Of a stretch of 32,137 nt of DNA, positions 25,428 to 32,137 are shown piece by piece. Each line of letters starts with the position of its first letter. Within the stretch, counting starts at the first letter, position 1. The notes below the pieces were generated by a model that was not told where the DNA came from, did not search any database, and saw only the letters and a list, made by a program, of their open reading frames with translations. This stretch comes from Hydrococcus sp. Prado102. Lineage in GTDB: Bacteria; Cyanobacteriota; Cyanobacteriia; Cyanobacteriales; Microcystaceae. A program made the position numbers and the translations under genes. The stretch is from NCBI GenBank assembly GCA_025454425.1, contig JALOOL010000104.1, positions 1 to 32,137 of the forward strand. Direction: 5' to 3'.

Positions 25428-25592
25428 TGTAGGTTGGGGAGGCGCGGATGCCGAATTACTTCGGCATAAAAAGCGCCGTTGAGCCAGCGCGCAGAAAGGC
25501 GGTTTCCGCCCTTGGAGCGACTGGCGTTTGAGGGACGAAACCCAACAACGTGTTATTAAATGTTGGGTTGACGTAAGGAAACCCAACCTACA
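25428..25592. repeat. MITE-like structured repeat with 11-bp terminal inverted repeats
   Basis: The element is bounded by TGTAGGTTGGG (25428-25438) and CCCAACCTACA (25582-25592). Inside are three hairpins. GGCGC/GCGCC encloses ATGCCGAA/TTCGGCAT (25441-25477). GGCGG-TTT-CCGCC lies at 25498-25510. CCCAACA/TGTTGGG spans 25541-25567. It has no transposase. The outer arms match the short element at 7321-7358. It ends 7 bases past the alpha-mannosidase stop and could also terminate that transcript. No clear target-site duplication is seen. Confidence 0.8.
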
Positions 25593-25598
25593 AAAAAT

Positions 25599-28500
25599 TT
25601 AGTCTGAACTCCGAGACGAAGTTTTTTCTAACTTAAAACTAACAATTTTCCAAGGGTCGATTCTAGAGATTGATTCTGTAGGTTGTTCTAGTAAATTAAC
25701 AGAAGTTGCGGTTTCCCATCCTATTCCATCCAAAGCTACGTTAGCAACCTCTCCATGACATTCATAACAGCGCAAAATCCAAGCGTTCGCATCGTCTTGG
25801 GACTGTTTAAATGCCATTAATACAAGGTTTTGGGCATCCAAATTCAATAACCGACTCGCAGCAGGCAATAACTGTTTATTGTCCTGCTTCATTTCTCCCA
25901 ACCATACGATTAAAGGGATATTTAATTCATATCCGCAACGTATCGTTTTTGCTGCTTGCCAACTTCCTTGGTGAGGATAGATGGCATAAGTAAATTGATG
26001 AGTTCCTTTATCTGCACCAGAATCTGGCCATTGCGGACTGCGAAGCAAGGTTAGACGTAATTGATTGGGTTGACTATCATAGCCGTATTTACAATCATTG
26101 AGAAGACTAACGCCATATTCGCCAGAACTATCGGTCAAATCTCCCCACTGAAGCGCAGAAACTTCCCATTTAGCTTTTTCTGGCGGCGTTAGGGGACGAG
26201 TCGGACGTTGAATCGTCCCACAAGGAATCTCGTAAGTAACGAAATCACTTTCTACAGTTAAAGGAAAAGCAGCTTTGACGAGAACGTGAGTTTCTTGCCA
26301 GTTTACCGTTGTTTTAATTTTCAGGATGGGCGAATTGATATGGAGAATATAATCCTGACAAAATTCTGAGTTTTGCAATTGTCGAATCGTTCTGACTCGC
26401 CATTGCAGGGGGCCTTTTTCGAGATATTGGATAGACTTTAATTGGACGGGCGGTAAAGGATGTTGGGCATAGTTAGGGTCGATATTCCAAGCATCCCAGT
26501 ATTGACCTTTGTCTTCAAATGCTTGTAATTGATTACCTGCGTCTTTAAGGATTTCTTTTTGATGGATTTTGTCAAAGATACTGTCTAAGTCGCCCGTTTC
26601 TGGATTGACAACAACTCTCAATATTTCATTTTCTAAAATATAAAGCGTTTCTAAACCCTCTGTAAAACTCTCTGTTTTCTGTGCGTCTCTGTGGTTTATT
26701 AATTTATCGCCTTTTTCTACAGATGAAAGAGATTTGCTGCGTTCTTCTCCTAAATTCTGACTCTGACACAACCAAAAGCAATGATAGCCAACTGAAGGAA
26801 TATCTTTGGCGAAAAAGAGAAGTTGACCGTCAGAAGATAATTGCGAGGTAAGTTTGTTTCCTGCTAAATCGCAGACTTCCCAGTTACCCGCCCGAACCGA
26901 ACAAGTAACTACTTCGGAACGTTCCCAATTGAGAGAATTAAAAATAACGATCGCGATCGCGTCCCGATGAGGAGATGGAGGTAAAGTAATATGAGACGCG
27001 ATCGCACTTAACGATTCATCTAATATTTCTTGACCGATTTTTTGTGATTCTTGCCAGTCTCGATTTGCATCTATAAATACTTCTGGAATTGACGTTCCTG
27101 GCAGAATATCGTGAAATTGATTAAATAATACTTTTTTCCAAGCGTTTTCTAGTTCTAGTTTGGGATAACTTTTATCTAACAGAATCGTTGCGAAAGATGC
27201 CCATAATTCAGCTTGATACAATAGTCCTTCGCAACGACGATTGTATAACTTTTGATCGGCGTGAGTTGTATAGCATCCGCGATGAAATTCCAGATATAGT
27301 TCGTCGTTCCATACTGGAAAGGTTGTTACTGGTTGGGTTTCAACTTCTTTGGGCGCATACCATGCGCCCCTACAAATGCCTGACAAATAATCAACGGCGG
27401 TTGTAAATTGTATCTGGGGAAAGAAGGGCGACTGTTGCCAGCGTTCTTGTACTTCTAACATATCGCGAGTTGGGCCGCCGCCGTGGTCGCCCACGCCAGG
27501 AAGCCAAAAAGCGTCTTTTAATCCCGTTTGATTTTCCCACGCGATCGCATAATCTAACATGGTAATAGGATTAGTATCCATCACTCCGACCTTATTGGGA
27601 GGAGCCATCAGCGTTAATAACTGAGTTCCATCGGGAGATTGCCACCAAAAAACGCCGTGAGGAAATTCTGTCGTATCGTTCCAATGCAACTTTCCGGTTA
27701 CAAAATATTCAATTCCGCTTTGCTTAAGAATTTGCGGCAATTGCCAAGTGAAACCAAAACTATCGGGCAACCATGCAACCTTAGTAATCTCGCCAAATTT
27801 TTCTTGAATGTAGCGTTGACCGTATAACAATTGGCGAACTAAAGATTCTCCTGAAATGATATTGACTTCTGGTTCGATCCACATCCCCCCTAAAACTTCC
27901 CAGTATTTAGCTTTAGCAGCCTCTTGAATGGCTTTAAATAGGTCGGGACGATGTTTTTCTATCCATTCATAGAGAGCGGGGCTTGTATGGCAAAAGGTTA
28001 GATTGGGAAAATCTTTTTGTAAATTGAGAACGGATGCAAAGGTGCGTTGTGCAGCATCCCAGGTTTCGCTAACCTGCCACAACCAAGCCATATCTAAATG
28101 TGCGTGACCGAGTACGTGAAAGCAGCGTTGTTTGAGATTAGTGGCGAGAGGTTGCAGGGTTTGACGTAGCATTGAAAGAGAGCGATCGAATCGAGCAGCA
28201 TCAGTAATAATATTCCAATCGATTTGTTGGATTGCTGTAGCTAGAGATTCGATTTTTTCTGGTTCAAATGCTTCTAAATATTGGTGCAATACGGTTAGTT
28301 CGTCTGCAACAAAATTGGGATCGATTCTATCTGCTTGTCGCTCATAAAGTAATTGCGATCGCATTAATGCCCCAATATCGTGTCCTGGGCTAACTAATCG
28401 CAATGCTACCGTAAATTCTTCTCCTGGTTTAGCATGAGGAGTCAAAAGAATTCGTACTGAAGAATCAAATAAATCGCCTTCTTGTACTAACTTTCCATTA

Positions 28501-28811
28501 ATAAAAATTTCTGCTTGTTCTGCCCACCAAGTTAAAATTAATCTTAATGCTAATCCTTCGATGGGATAGCCCTGTAAATCGTGAGGAATAACAAATCGCT
28601 GTGCTAACCATTGAACTTGACAACCTTTTAGCCAAGTAATATATCTTTTTTCGTTAGGTTTTGCTTGTTGCCAATTTGAGAGATCTATTGATTCAATCGA
28701 TAAATCTTCTGACGAAAAATGCCAGCCATTTTGTACGTCAATCGATACGAGTTGACGCAATTTTTCTAAGGTTTGAGTAATAGATACCGATGGCGAGTCA
28801 GATAGTTTCAT
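25599..28811 (-). CDS. Alpha-mannosidase, glycoside hydrolase family 38
   Basis: The product is a 1070-residue retaining alpha-mannosidase. Zinc-site motif GHAHLDMAW lies near 235-245, nucleophile Asp in WLPDSFGF near 347-355, and the further ligand His in GVGDHGGGPTRDM near 442-454. WNDELYLEFHRGCYTTHADQ near 500-520 and a C-terminal beta-rich GH38C region complete the family. No signal peptide is seen, so it should act in the cytosol, for example in mannoside turnover. Two stretches look like inserted dispersed repeats kept in frame: residues 481-488 (a palindrome) and about 706-719. Both fall between conserved blocks. The ATG at 28811 lies about 40 bp after the decayed toxin gene on the same strand. 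Confidence 0.92.
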   Translation of the reverse strand: MKLSDSPSVSITQTLEKLRQLVSIDVQNGWHFSSEDLSIESIDLSNWQQAKPNEKRYITWLKGCQVQWLAQRFVIPHDLQGYPIEGLALRLILTWWAEQAEIFINGKLVQEGDLFDSSVRILLTPHAKPGEEFTVALRLVSPGHDIGALMRSQLLYERQADRIDPNFVADELTVLHQYLEAFEPEKIESLATAIQQIDWNIITDAARFDRSLSMLRQTLQPLATNLKQRCFHVLGHAHLDMAWLWQVSETWDAAQRTFASVLNLQKDFPNLTFCHTSPALYEWIEKHRPDLFKAIQEAAKAKYWEVLGGMWIEPEVNIISGESLVRQLLYGQRYIQEKFGEITKVAWLPDSFGFTWQLPQILKQSGIEYFVTGKLHWNDTTEFPHGVFWWQSPDGTQLLTLMAPPNKVGVMDTNPITMLDYAIAWENQTGLKDAFWLPGVGDHGGGPTRDMLEVQERWQQSPFFPQIQFTTAVDYLSGICRGAWYAPKEVETQPVTTFPVWNDELYLEFHRGCYTTHADQKLYNRRCEGLLYQAELWASFATILLDKSYPKLELENAWKKVLFNQFHDILPGTSIPEVFIDANRDWQESQKIGQEILDESLSAIASHITLPPSPHRDAIAIVIFNSLNWERSEVVTCSVRAGNWEVCDLAGNKLTSQLSSDGQLLFFAKDIPSVGYHCFWLCQSQNLGEERSKSLSSVEKGDKLINHRDAQKTESFTEGLETLYILENEILRVVVNPETGDLDSIFDKIHQKEILKDAGNQLQAFEDKGQYWDAWNIDPNYAQHPLPPVQLKSIQYLEKGPLQWRVRTIRQLQNSEFCQDYILHINSPILKIKTTVNWQETHVLVKAAFPLTVESDFVTYEIPCGTIQRPTRPLTPPEKAKWEVSALQWGDLTDSSGEYGVSLLNDCKYGYDSQPNQLRLTLLRSPQWPDSGADKGTHQFTYAIYPHQGSWQAAKTIRCGYELNIPLIVWLGEMKQDNKQLLPAASRLLNLDAQNLVLMAFKQSQDDANAWILRCYECHGEVANVALDGIGWETATSVNLLEQPTESISRIDPWKIVSFKLEKTSSRSSD
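26658..26697. repeat. Dispersed CTCTGTG-rich repeat inside the alpha-mannosidase gene
   Basis: Plus-strand CTCTGT...TCTCTGT..GTGCGTCTCTGTGGTTT is of the kind that recurs between genes in many cyanobacteria (AACCACAGAGAC-type). Here it is read in frame as a polar linker (NHRDAQKTES) between conserved blocks. Confidence 0.5.
27351..27369. repeat. Palindromic repeat inside the alpha-mannosidase gene
   Basis: GGGCGCAT-ACC-ATGCGCCC is a perfect 8-bp stem, flanked by CTACAAATG. It resembles the dispersed TGTAGGGGCGCA-type palindromes of cyanobacteria. On the coding strand it reads CRGAWYAP in frame. Confidence 0.65.
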
Positions 28812-28850
28812 AACTTGGCTTGCGATCGAAATTTAATTATTTTTGATTTT

Positions 28851-29247
28851 TTACGGAATGTATATACGTCCTACCCCTATTAAATTCTCAAACTCGATTG
28901 CAATATCTATGAGACGCGCAGCACATTGTTCCAGGGTAAGCTCTTTCATTTATTTTATTGACATTGCCAATTGTAATAACTGGAAGAGAATCAACTCTAT
29001 TTTCATTTCGGATTGTTTTCTCAAGAGAATTTTCACCTTTCATCTTTCGATTAGCAGTCAGGACAAGCATTTTGTTTTCTTGGGCAAAACGCCAAACTAC
29101 AAGATCGCTACTATCAATTGCAAGTTGAACTTCTTCAAAGGTAGTGAAGCGAATATCAACCAACTCAAGCCAACCTTCATCTCGAATTGTTTCCCAAAGC
29201 CTTTTAGATTGCCCCTCAATATTATTATGGTCGATTAAAAAAATCAT
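28851..29247 (-). pseudogene. PIN/DUF5615-like toxin, frameshifted near the 3' end
   Basis: From ATG 29247 the frame encodes 119 residues and stops at 28888. Up to residue 102 it fits a small cyanobacterial family (MIFLIDHN, WLELVDIRF.TFEEV, DLVVWRFAQEN, LTANRKMKG, LPVITIGN) that I read as PIN-like/DUF5615-like toxins, sometimes mislabelled ACP S-malonyltransferase. After ERAY the expected ending is lost. Removing one C from the CCC run (plus-strand GGG 28934-28936) restores LEQCAARLIDIA and GVGRIYIP to a stop at 28851, about 131 residues. The lesion is therefore a one-base insertion or a sequencing error. It overlaps the DUF433 gene by 4 bases (ATGA), typical of antitoxin-toxin pairs. Confidence 0.75.
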
Positions 29248-29627
29248 TCATTCGTTCTAGACACAATTCTGGCTTTCCATTCGGCAAGTTTCTCACGAAT
29301 TGCTTCTTGTTCGGGCTTTGGGGGAATTAGTGCAATTTTAGCAAAGCGATCGCGGTTTTGTTCTTCCCAATATCGCTTAACTTCTTCGTCTTCTTTAATA
29401 ACAATTTGATATTCGGCTTCAACTTCAGCACGGTTTGCCTCAATATAAGACATGGCAGCATTAAATTGCTCGTCTGCAATCTGGGGAAAATCCTGCCGAA
29501 TATTCTGGTATGAATAACCTGCATGGATGTAATCCATTAATTGATATAGAGTTATACGAGTCCCAGCGATGACAAGTCCGCATTCTGTACGAGTTACCCC
29601 CGATTGCTGGTTCGATATTGAAGCCAT
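29244..29627 (-). CDS. DUF433 domain protein, probable antitoxin
   Basis: The product is a 127-residue soluble protein. The N-terminal half has the DUF433 pattern CGLVIAGTRITLYQLMDYIHAGYSYQ.I..DFP.I, a small winged-helix-like fold found in VapB-type antitoxins. The C-terminal half is a charged helix that would wrap the toxin. A 4-base overlap with the downstream PIN-like gene supports co-translation. Antitoxin function is inferred from family and arrangement. Since the toxin frame is broken, this may be an orphaned antitoxin. Confidence 0.8.
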   Translation of the reverse strand: MASISNQQSGVTRTECGLVIAGTRITLYQLMDYIHAGYSYQNIRQDFPQIADEQFNAAMSYIEANRAEVEAEYQIVIKEDEEVKRYWEEQNRDRFAKIALIPPKPEQEAIREKLAEWKARIVSRTNE

Positions 29628-29706
29628 ATCACCATATCTCTAGAAACTATCTCTATCTTAATCTAGGATGGGTTTTCGTCTACCTCAGAAAAAATTTCTC
29701 ATAAAA

Positions 29707-29753
29707 TTCCGAGTTTTGATAGCAAGCCGATCGCAAACTATCTCTACTCGGAA
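29707..29753 (-). terminator. Nested hairpin terminator of ilvC
   Basis: On the minus strand TTCCGAG pairs with CTCGGAA (7 bp) around an inner GATAG/CTATC stem, followed by TTTTA. It lies 25 bases past the ilvC stop. The inner loop includes a GCGATCGGC segment. Confidence 0.6.
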
Positions 29754-29777
29754 CTACAATTAACATCTAGTTGTTCT

Positions 29778-30773
29778 TTATTTATCCTTCAACCAACTGA
29801 ACATCGCCCGTAAATCTTTACCCACTTCCTCGATATGATGTTCTGCTTCTTGACGGCGCATAGCAGTGAATCCTGGTTTGCCAGATTGATTTTCTAGGAC
29901 AAATTCGCGGGCAAATTGACCGGATTGGATTTCTTTGAGGATTTTGCGCATCTCTGCACGAGTTTCATCGGTGACGATACGAGGCCCTCTGGTAAGATCC
30001 CCATATTCTGCGGTGTTAGAAATACTATCGCGCATTTTCGCCAAACCGCCTTCGACAATGAGATCGACGATTAATTTTACTTCGTGCAAACATTCAAAAT
30101 AAGCCAACTCAGGTTGATATCCCGCTGCTACGAGGGTTTCAAAACCCGATTTAATCAAAGCAGTCAAACCGCCACATAAAACTACTTGTTCGCCGAATAA
30201 ATCGGTTTCAGTTTCTTCGCGGAAAGTCGTTTCTAAGATACCCGCACGAGTTCCGCCGATTCCTTTAGCATAGGCCATAGCGCGATCGCGTGCCTGTCCC
30301 GTCGCATCTTGATACACTGCAAACAAACAGGGAACGCCTTCGCCTTGTTCGTAAGTGCGCCGTACTAAATGTCCCGGCCCTTTGGGTGCAACCATCACTA
30401 CATCTACGCTTGGTGGAGGAACGACTTGTCCGAAATGGATATTAAAACCGTGGGCAAATGATAAGACTTTACCGTCAGTTAAATAGGGTTCGATTTCATT
30501 TTTATAAATCGTCTTTTGTACTTCATCTGGTAGCAGGATCATAATCCAATCGGCTGCTTTAGCGGCATCTGCAACGCTATGAACGGGAATTCCTGCTTCT
30601 TCTGCTTTTTTCGCCGATTTGCTACCTGGATACAGTCCTACAATTACTTTCATGCCGCTATCTCGGAGATTGAGGGCGTGAGCGTGACCTTGCGAACCGT
30701 AGCCGATAATAGCGATGGTTTTACCAGCAATTAAGTCTAAATTAGCATCTGTATCGTAATACATCCGAGCCAT
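29778..30773 (-). CDS. ilvC: Ketol-acid reductoisomerase (IlvC)
   Basis: This 331-residue cytosolic enzyme of valine, leucine and isoleucine synthesis performs the Mg2+-dependent alkyl shift and NADPH reduction of acetolactate/acetohydroxybutyrate. The Rossmann motif [17 protein letters not shown] lies at 24-40 and the cofactor loop [10 protein letters not shown] after it. [14 protein letters not shown], the metal-binding [12 protein letters not shown] (about 190-201) and the helical C-domain [15 protein letters not shown] follow. Length is that of class I enzymes. It is a single gene with its own leader and terminator, divergent from a LuxR-type gene. Confidence 0.97.
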   Translation of the reverse strand: MARMYYDTDANLDLIAGKTIAIIGYGSQGHAHALNLRDSGMKVIVGLYPGSKSAKKAEEAGIPVHSVADAAKAADWIMILLPDEVQKTIYKNEIEPYLTDGKVLSFAHGFNIHFGQVVPPPSVDVVMVAPKGPGHLVRRTYEQGEGVPCLFAVYQDATGQARDRAMAYAKGIGGTRAGILETTFREETETDLFGEQVVLCGGLTALIKSGFETLVAAGYQPELAYFECLHEVKLIVDLIVEGGLAKMRDSISNTAEYGDLTRGPRIVTDETRAEMRKILKEIQSGQFAREFVLENQSGKPGFTAMRRQEAEHHIEEVGKDLRAMFSWLKDK

Positions 30774-30821
30774 ATATCTTATGTATCTCCGCTAGATATT
30801 TAATGTAAGTGCAAACTCTCT

Positions 30822-30853
30822 ATTATAGTTCCTCGACGGGGGTTAACTATAAT
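30822..30853 (-). promoter_or_regulatory. ilvC: ilvC promoter/leader dyad with TATAAT
   Basis: ATTATAGTT (30822-30830) and AACTATAAT (30845-30853) are perfect 9-bp inverted arms with a 14-base GC-richer centre. On the minus strand the gene-proximal arm contains TATAAT (30822-30827), a good -10 box 46 bases before the ilvC ATG. The dyad could be an operator overlapping the core promoter. A second minor dyad, CCCCAAATGGGG, lies at 30894-30905. Confidence 0.45.
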
Positions 30854-30910
30854 TTCTTGTTTATAATAGGTTTGAATTTCGCTCTCGTATAGACCCCAAA
30901 TGGGGACAGG

Positions 30911-30987
30911 GAAAGTCGGAAGTCGAAAGTTAGTGATTCAGGAGGAAAGTAATTTAGAAAAATAGTAACTGGTCACTAGTCGTTGTT
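30911..30987. repeat. Heptamer repeat traces (STRR-type)
   Basis: GAAAGTC, GGAAGTC, GAAAGTT, AGTGATT at 30911-30938 are in the reverse sense of the TTTCGAC-type units near tatA. AACTGGT, CACTAGT, CGTTGTT follow at 30967-30987 in the forward sense. They lie in the ilvC/luxR divergent gap. Confidence 0.5.
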
Positions 30988-31029
30988 AATAAGCAATTTT
31001 AGATACGAAGGAGTTTACAATAAAACTCA

Positions 31030-31746
31030 ATGGTACAAACGCTGCATTCTTTAGTTTCTAGTTTAGCGATCGCGCAAAATGAAAGCGAATTGCGATCGCG
31101 ATTTATGGATTCTGCTAGAGAACTTTTTGAGGCAAATACTTGGGGTTGGAAATCGCTAAACGATCGCTATGAAATCGTCGATTGCGAGTTGCAAGGCGTA
31201 TCTAATACTATCCTCAAACGCTATCAAGAAGTTGGTTGCGATCGCGATCCTTTGATGCGTTTTGCGATCGAACATCATACCCCCGTAGACGAACAATTAA
31301 TCTTCACTTCCGAACAATGGCAGCGCAGTCTTATCTATCAACACGTTTTCTCGCGCTATCAGATCGAACATATCGCGATCGCGCCCATTATCGGTAACGG
31401 TCGTTTGCTTGGTAAAATTTATGTAGCTCGCAATAAAGACTCAACGCCATTTACTACACACGATCTTAGCAAACTCGGCGCTTTATCAACTCATCTATCA
31501 GTTTGTTTGGCTGCATTGCGTTCTAGACAGCAAGCAATAGAATCGCCTTTCGTACAATATTTAACCAAACGAGAGCAACAAATCGCTAATTTAATCGCTC
31601 GTGGTTTAAAAACGCCAGAACTCAGCGACAAATTAGGTATCACTCAAAATTCAGTTAAGCAAGCATTAAAGCGAATATTTGTCAAGCTCAATGTTTCGAC
31701 GAGGGCGGAAATGGTAGCAAAATTAAGGACGATTCCTTATAGATAA
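31030..31746 (+). CDS. LuxR-type transcriptional regulator with N-terminal GAF-like domain
   Basis: This is a 238-residue cytosolic DNA-binding protein. Residues 1-160 form a GAF/autoinducer-like sensory domain (IEHIAIAPIIGNGRLLGKIYVARN is the typical late strand-helix). Residues 172-235 are a LuxR helix-turn-helix, LTKREQQIANLIARGLKTPELSDKLGIT..SVKQALKRIFVKL. The usual NKEIA of the recognition unit is KTPELSDKL here. AAGGAG lies about 15 bases before the ATG. It is divergent from ilvC, so regulation of that gene is possible but unproven. The ligand is unknown; several cyanobacterial LuxR proteins respond to redox or light. Confidence 0.87.
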   Translation: MVQTLHSLVSSLAIAQNESELRSRFMDSARELFEANTWGWKSLNDRYEIVDCELQGVSNTILKRYQEVGCDRDPLMRFAIEHHTPVDEQLIFTSEQWQRSLIYQHVFSRYQIEHIAIAPIIGNGRLLGKIYVARNKDSTPFTTHDLSKLGALSTHLSVCLAALRSRQQAIESPFVQYLTKREQQIANLIARGLKTPELSDKLGITQNSVKQALKRIFVKLNVSTRAEMVAKLRTIPYR

Positions 31747-31870
31747 TTAAAGGTTTTTCTACTGATAGGGTTCCGACAAATTCTTATATATCTTATATTA
31801 TCTGCTTATCCGCAAAAACTTTGCAGTCATGCCAAAATAAGAGAATACAAACACAAAGATTGAATAGATT

Positions 31871-32137
31871 ATGACTCCACAAAATACTTATCAAATCGTT
31901 TGTGAAAAATTACAAGAAGTAAAATCTTTGGAGCGAAAACTAATTATTAGCGAGCTTCAACAAGAGCCGGGGTGGTTAGCTAAATTTAAGCTATTTTTAG
32001 ATAAAAATCTATTCAAAGTATTTTTATTAATCTTTTTTATCGTCTTCTCTCCATGGCTAACTTATTGTATGATTCTTAAAGCTGAACAAGCTGAGAATTT
32101 AACTATTCAAGTCTACTTATTTATTGGACTATTTCTT
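31871..32137 (+). CDS. Partial membrane protein cut by the window end
   Basis: ATG 31871 opens a frame of 89 codons with no stop before the edge. The start MTPQNTYQIVCEKLQEVKSL is a soluble helix-rich segment. A TM helix (FKVFLLIFFIVFSPWLTYCM) lies at about 49-68, and a second hydrophobic stretch begins near 82. I do not recognise the family. The codon pattern and the clean ATG support a real gene. Confidence 0.6.
   Translation, partial: MTPQNTYQIVCEKLQEVKSLERKLIISELQQEPGWLAKFKLFLDKNLFKVFLLIFFIVFSPWLTYCMILKAEQAENLTIQVYLFIGLFL

Noticed and set aside
25380-25586. Minus-strand ORF inside the repeat region
   Set aside because: It is made almost entirely of the structured repeat and has no protein-like pattern.
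28843-29238. Plus-strand ORF of 131 codons opposite the toxin gene
   Set aside because: It is antisense to a clearly family-like minus-strand frame and has biased, non-protein-like composition.

Overview
This window looks like a chromosomal segment of a cyanobacterium. The octamer GCGATCGC and its GCGATCG/CGATCGC relatives (HIP1-type) recur throughout. psbH and psbN are present. There is also a phycobiliprotein-like gene with a bilin-lyase-like neighbour, a CPP1/DnaJ-like protein and several families I know mainly from cyanobacteria. I saw no tRNA, rRNA, CRISPR array, transposase or phage gene. The genus cannot be fixed from what I can read.

Layout, left to right. (1) 112-6234: a PacL/SERCA-like P-type ATPase (-), an AAA-type ATPase of unknown role (+) and a ClC anion transporter with two CBS domains (-). 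(2) 6618-9684: a phycobiliprotein-related island. A small hypothetical gene, an AplA-like phycobiliprotein, a CpcS/CpeS-type bilin lyase and a DUF2301 membrane protein run on the minus strand, and a HEAT-repeat protein of CpcE/CpcF/NblB type is divergent. (3) 9773-12206: a HAD hydrolase, a CPP1-like membrane protein and an OmpR-type response regulator with a hairpin-rich leader. (4) 12282-13158: tatA/E and psbH (-), with psbN (+, 43 codons) divergent from psbH. tatA ends inside a heptanucleotide tandem array.

(5) 13604-25063 is the most unusual part. Eight collinear plus-strand genes encode a PAS-GGDEF-EAL protein cut off inside its EAL domain, an out-of-frame second GGDEF protein, a stand-alone adenylation-carrier-reductase (A-T-R) enzyme whose specificity residues read proline-like, a Cache-type hybrid histidine kinase, a CheY-like regulator, a DHp-REC-PP2C phosphatase, a serine-kinase-like ATPase (slr1658/SiaB type) and a STAS-like switch protein (slr1659 type). 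Together they resemble a partner-switching circuit coupled to cyclic-di-GMP enzymes and to a small-molecule synthase. That combination is the best candidate here for an undescribed system.

(6) 25060-32137: a decayed gene, a structured MITE-like repeat, a GH38 alpha-mannosidase that appears to carry two in-frame dispersed-repeat insertions, a DUF433/PIN-like toxin-antitoxin pair with a frameshifted toxin, ilvC, a GAF-LuxR regulator and the first 89 codons of a membrane protein cut by the window edge.

Three genes carry reading-frame lesions (15.2 kb, 25.3 kb, 28.9 kb), and each is one base out of frame overall. Repeats are frequent in the second half. This suggests either a genome with active decay and repeat spread, or residual assembly errors; raw reads would separate these. 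All family names come from recognising motifs by eye, with no database search.
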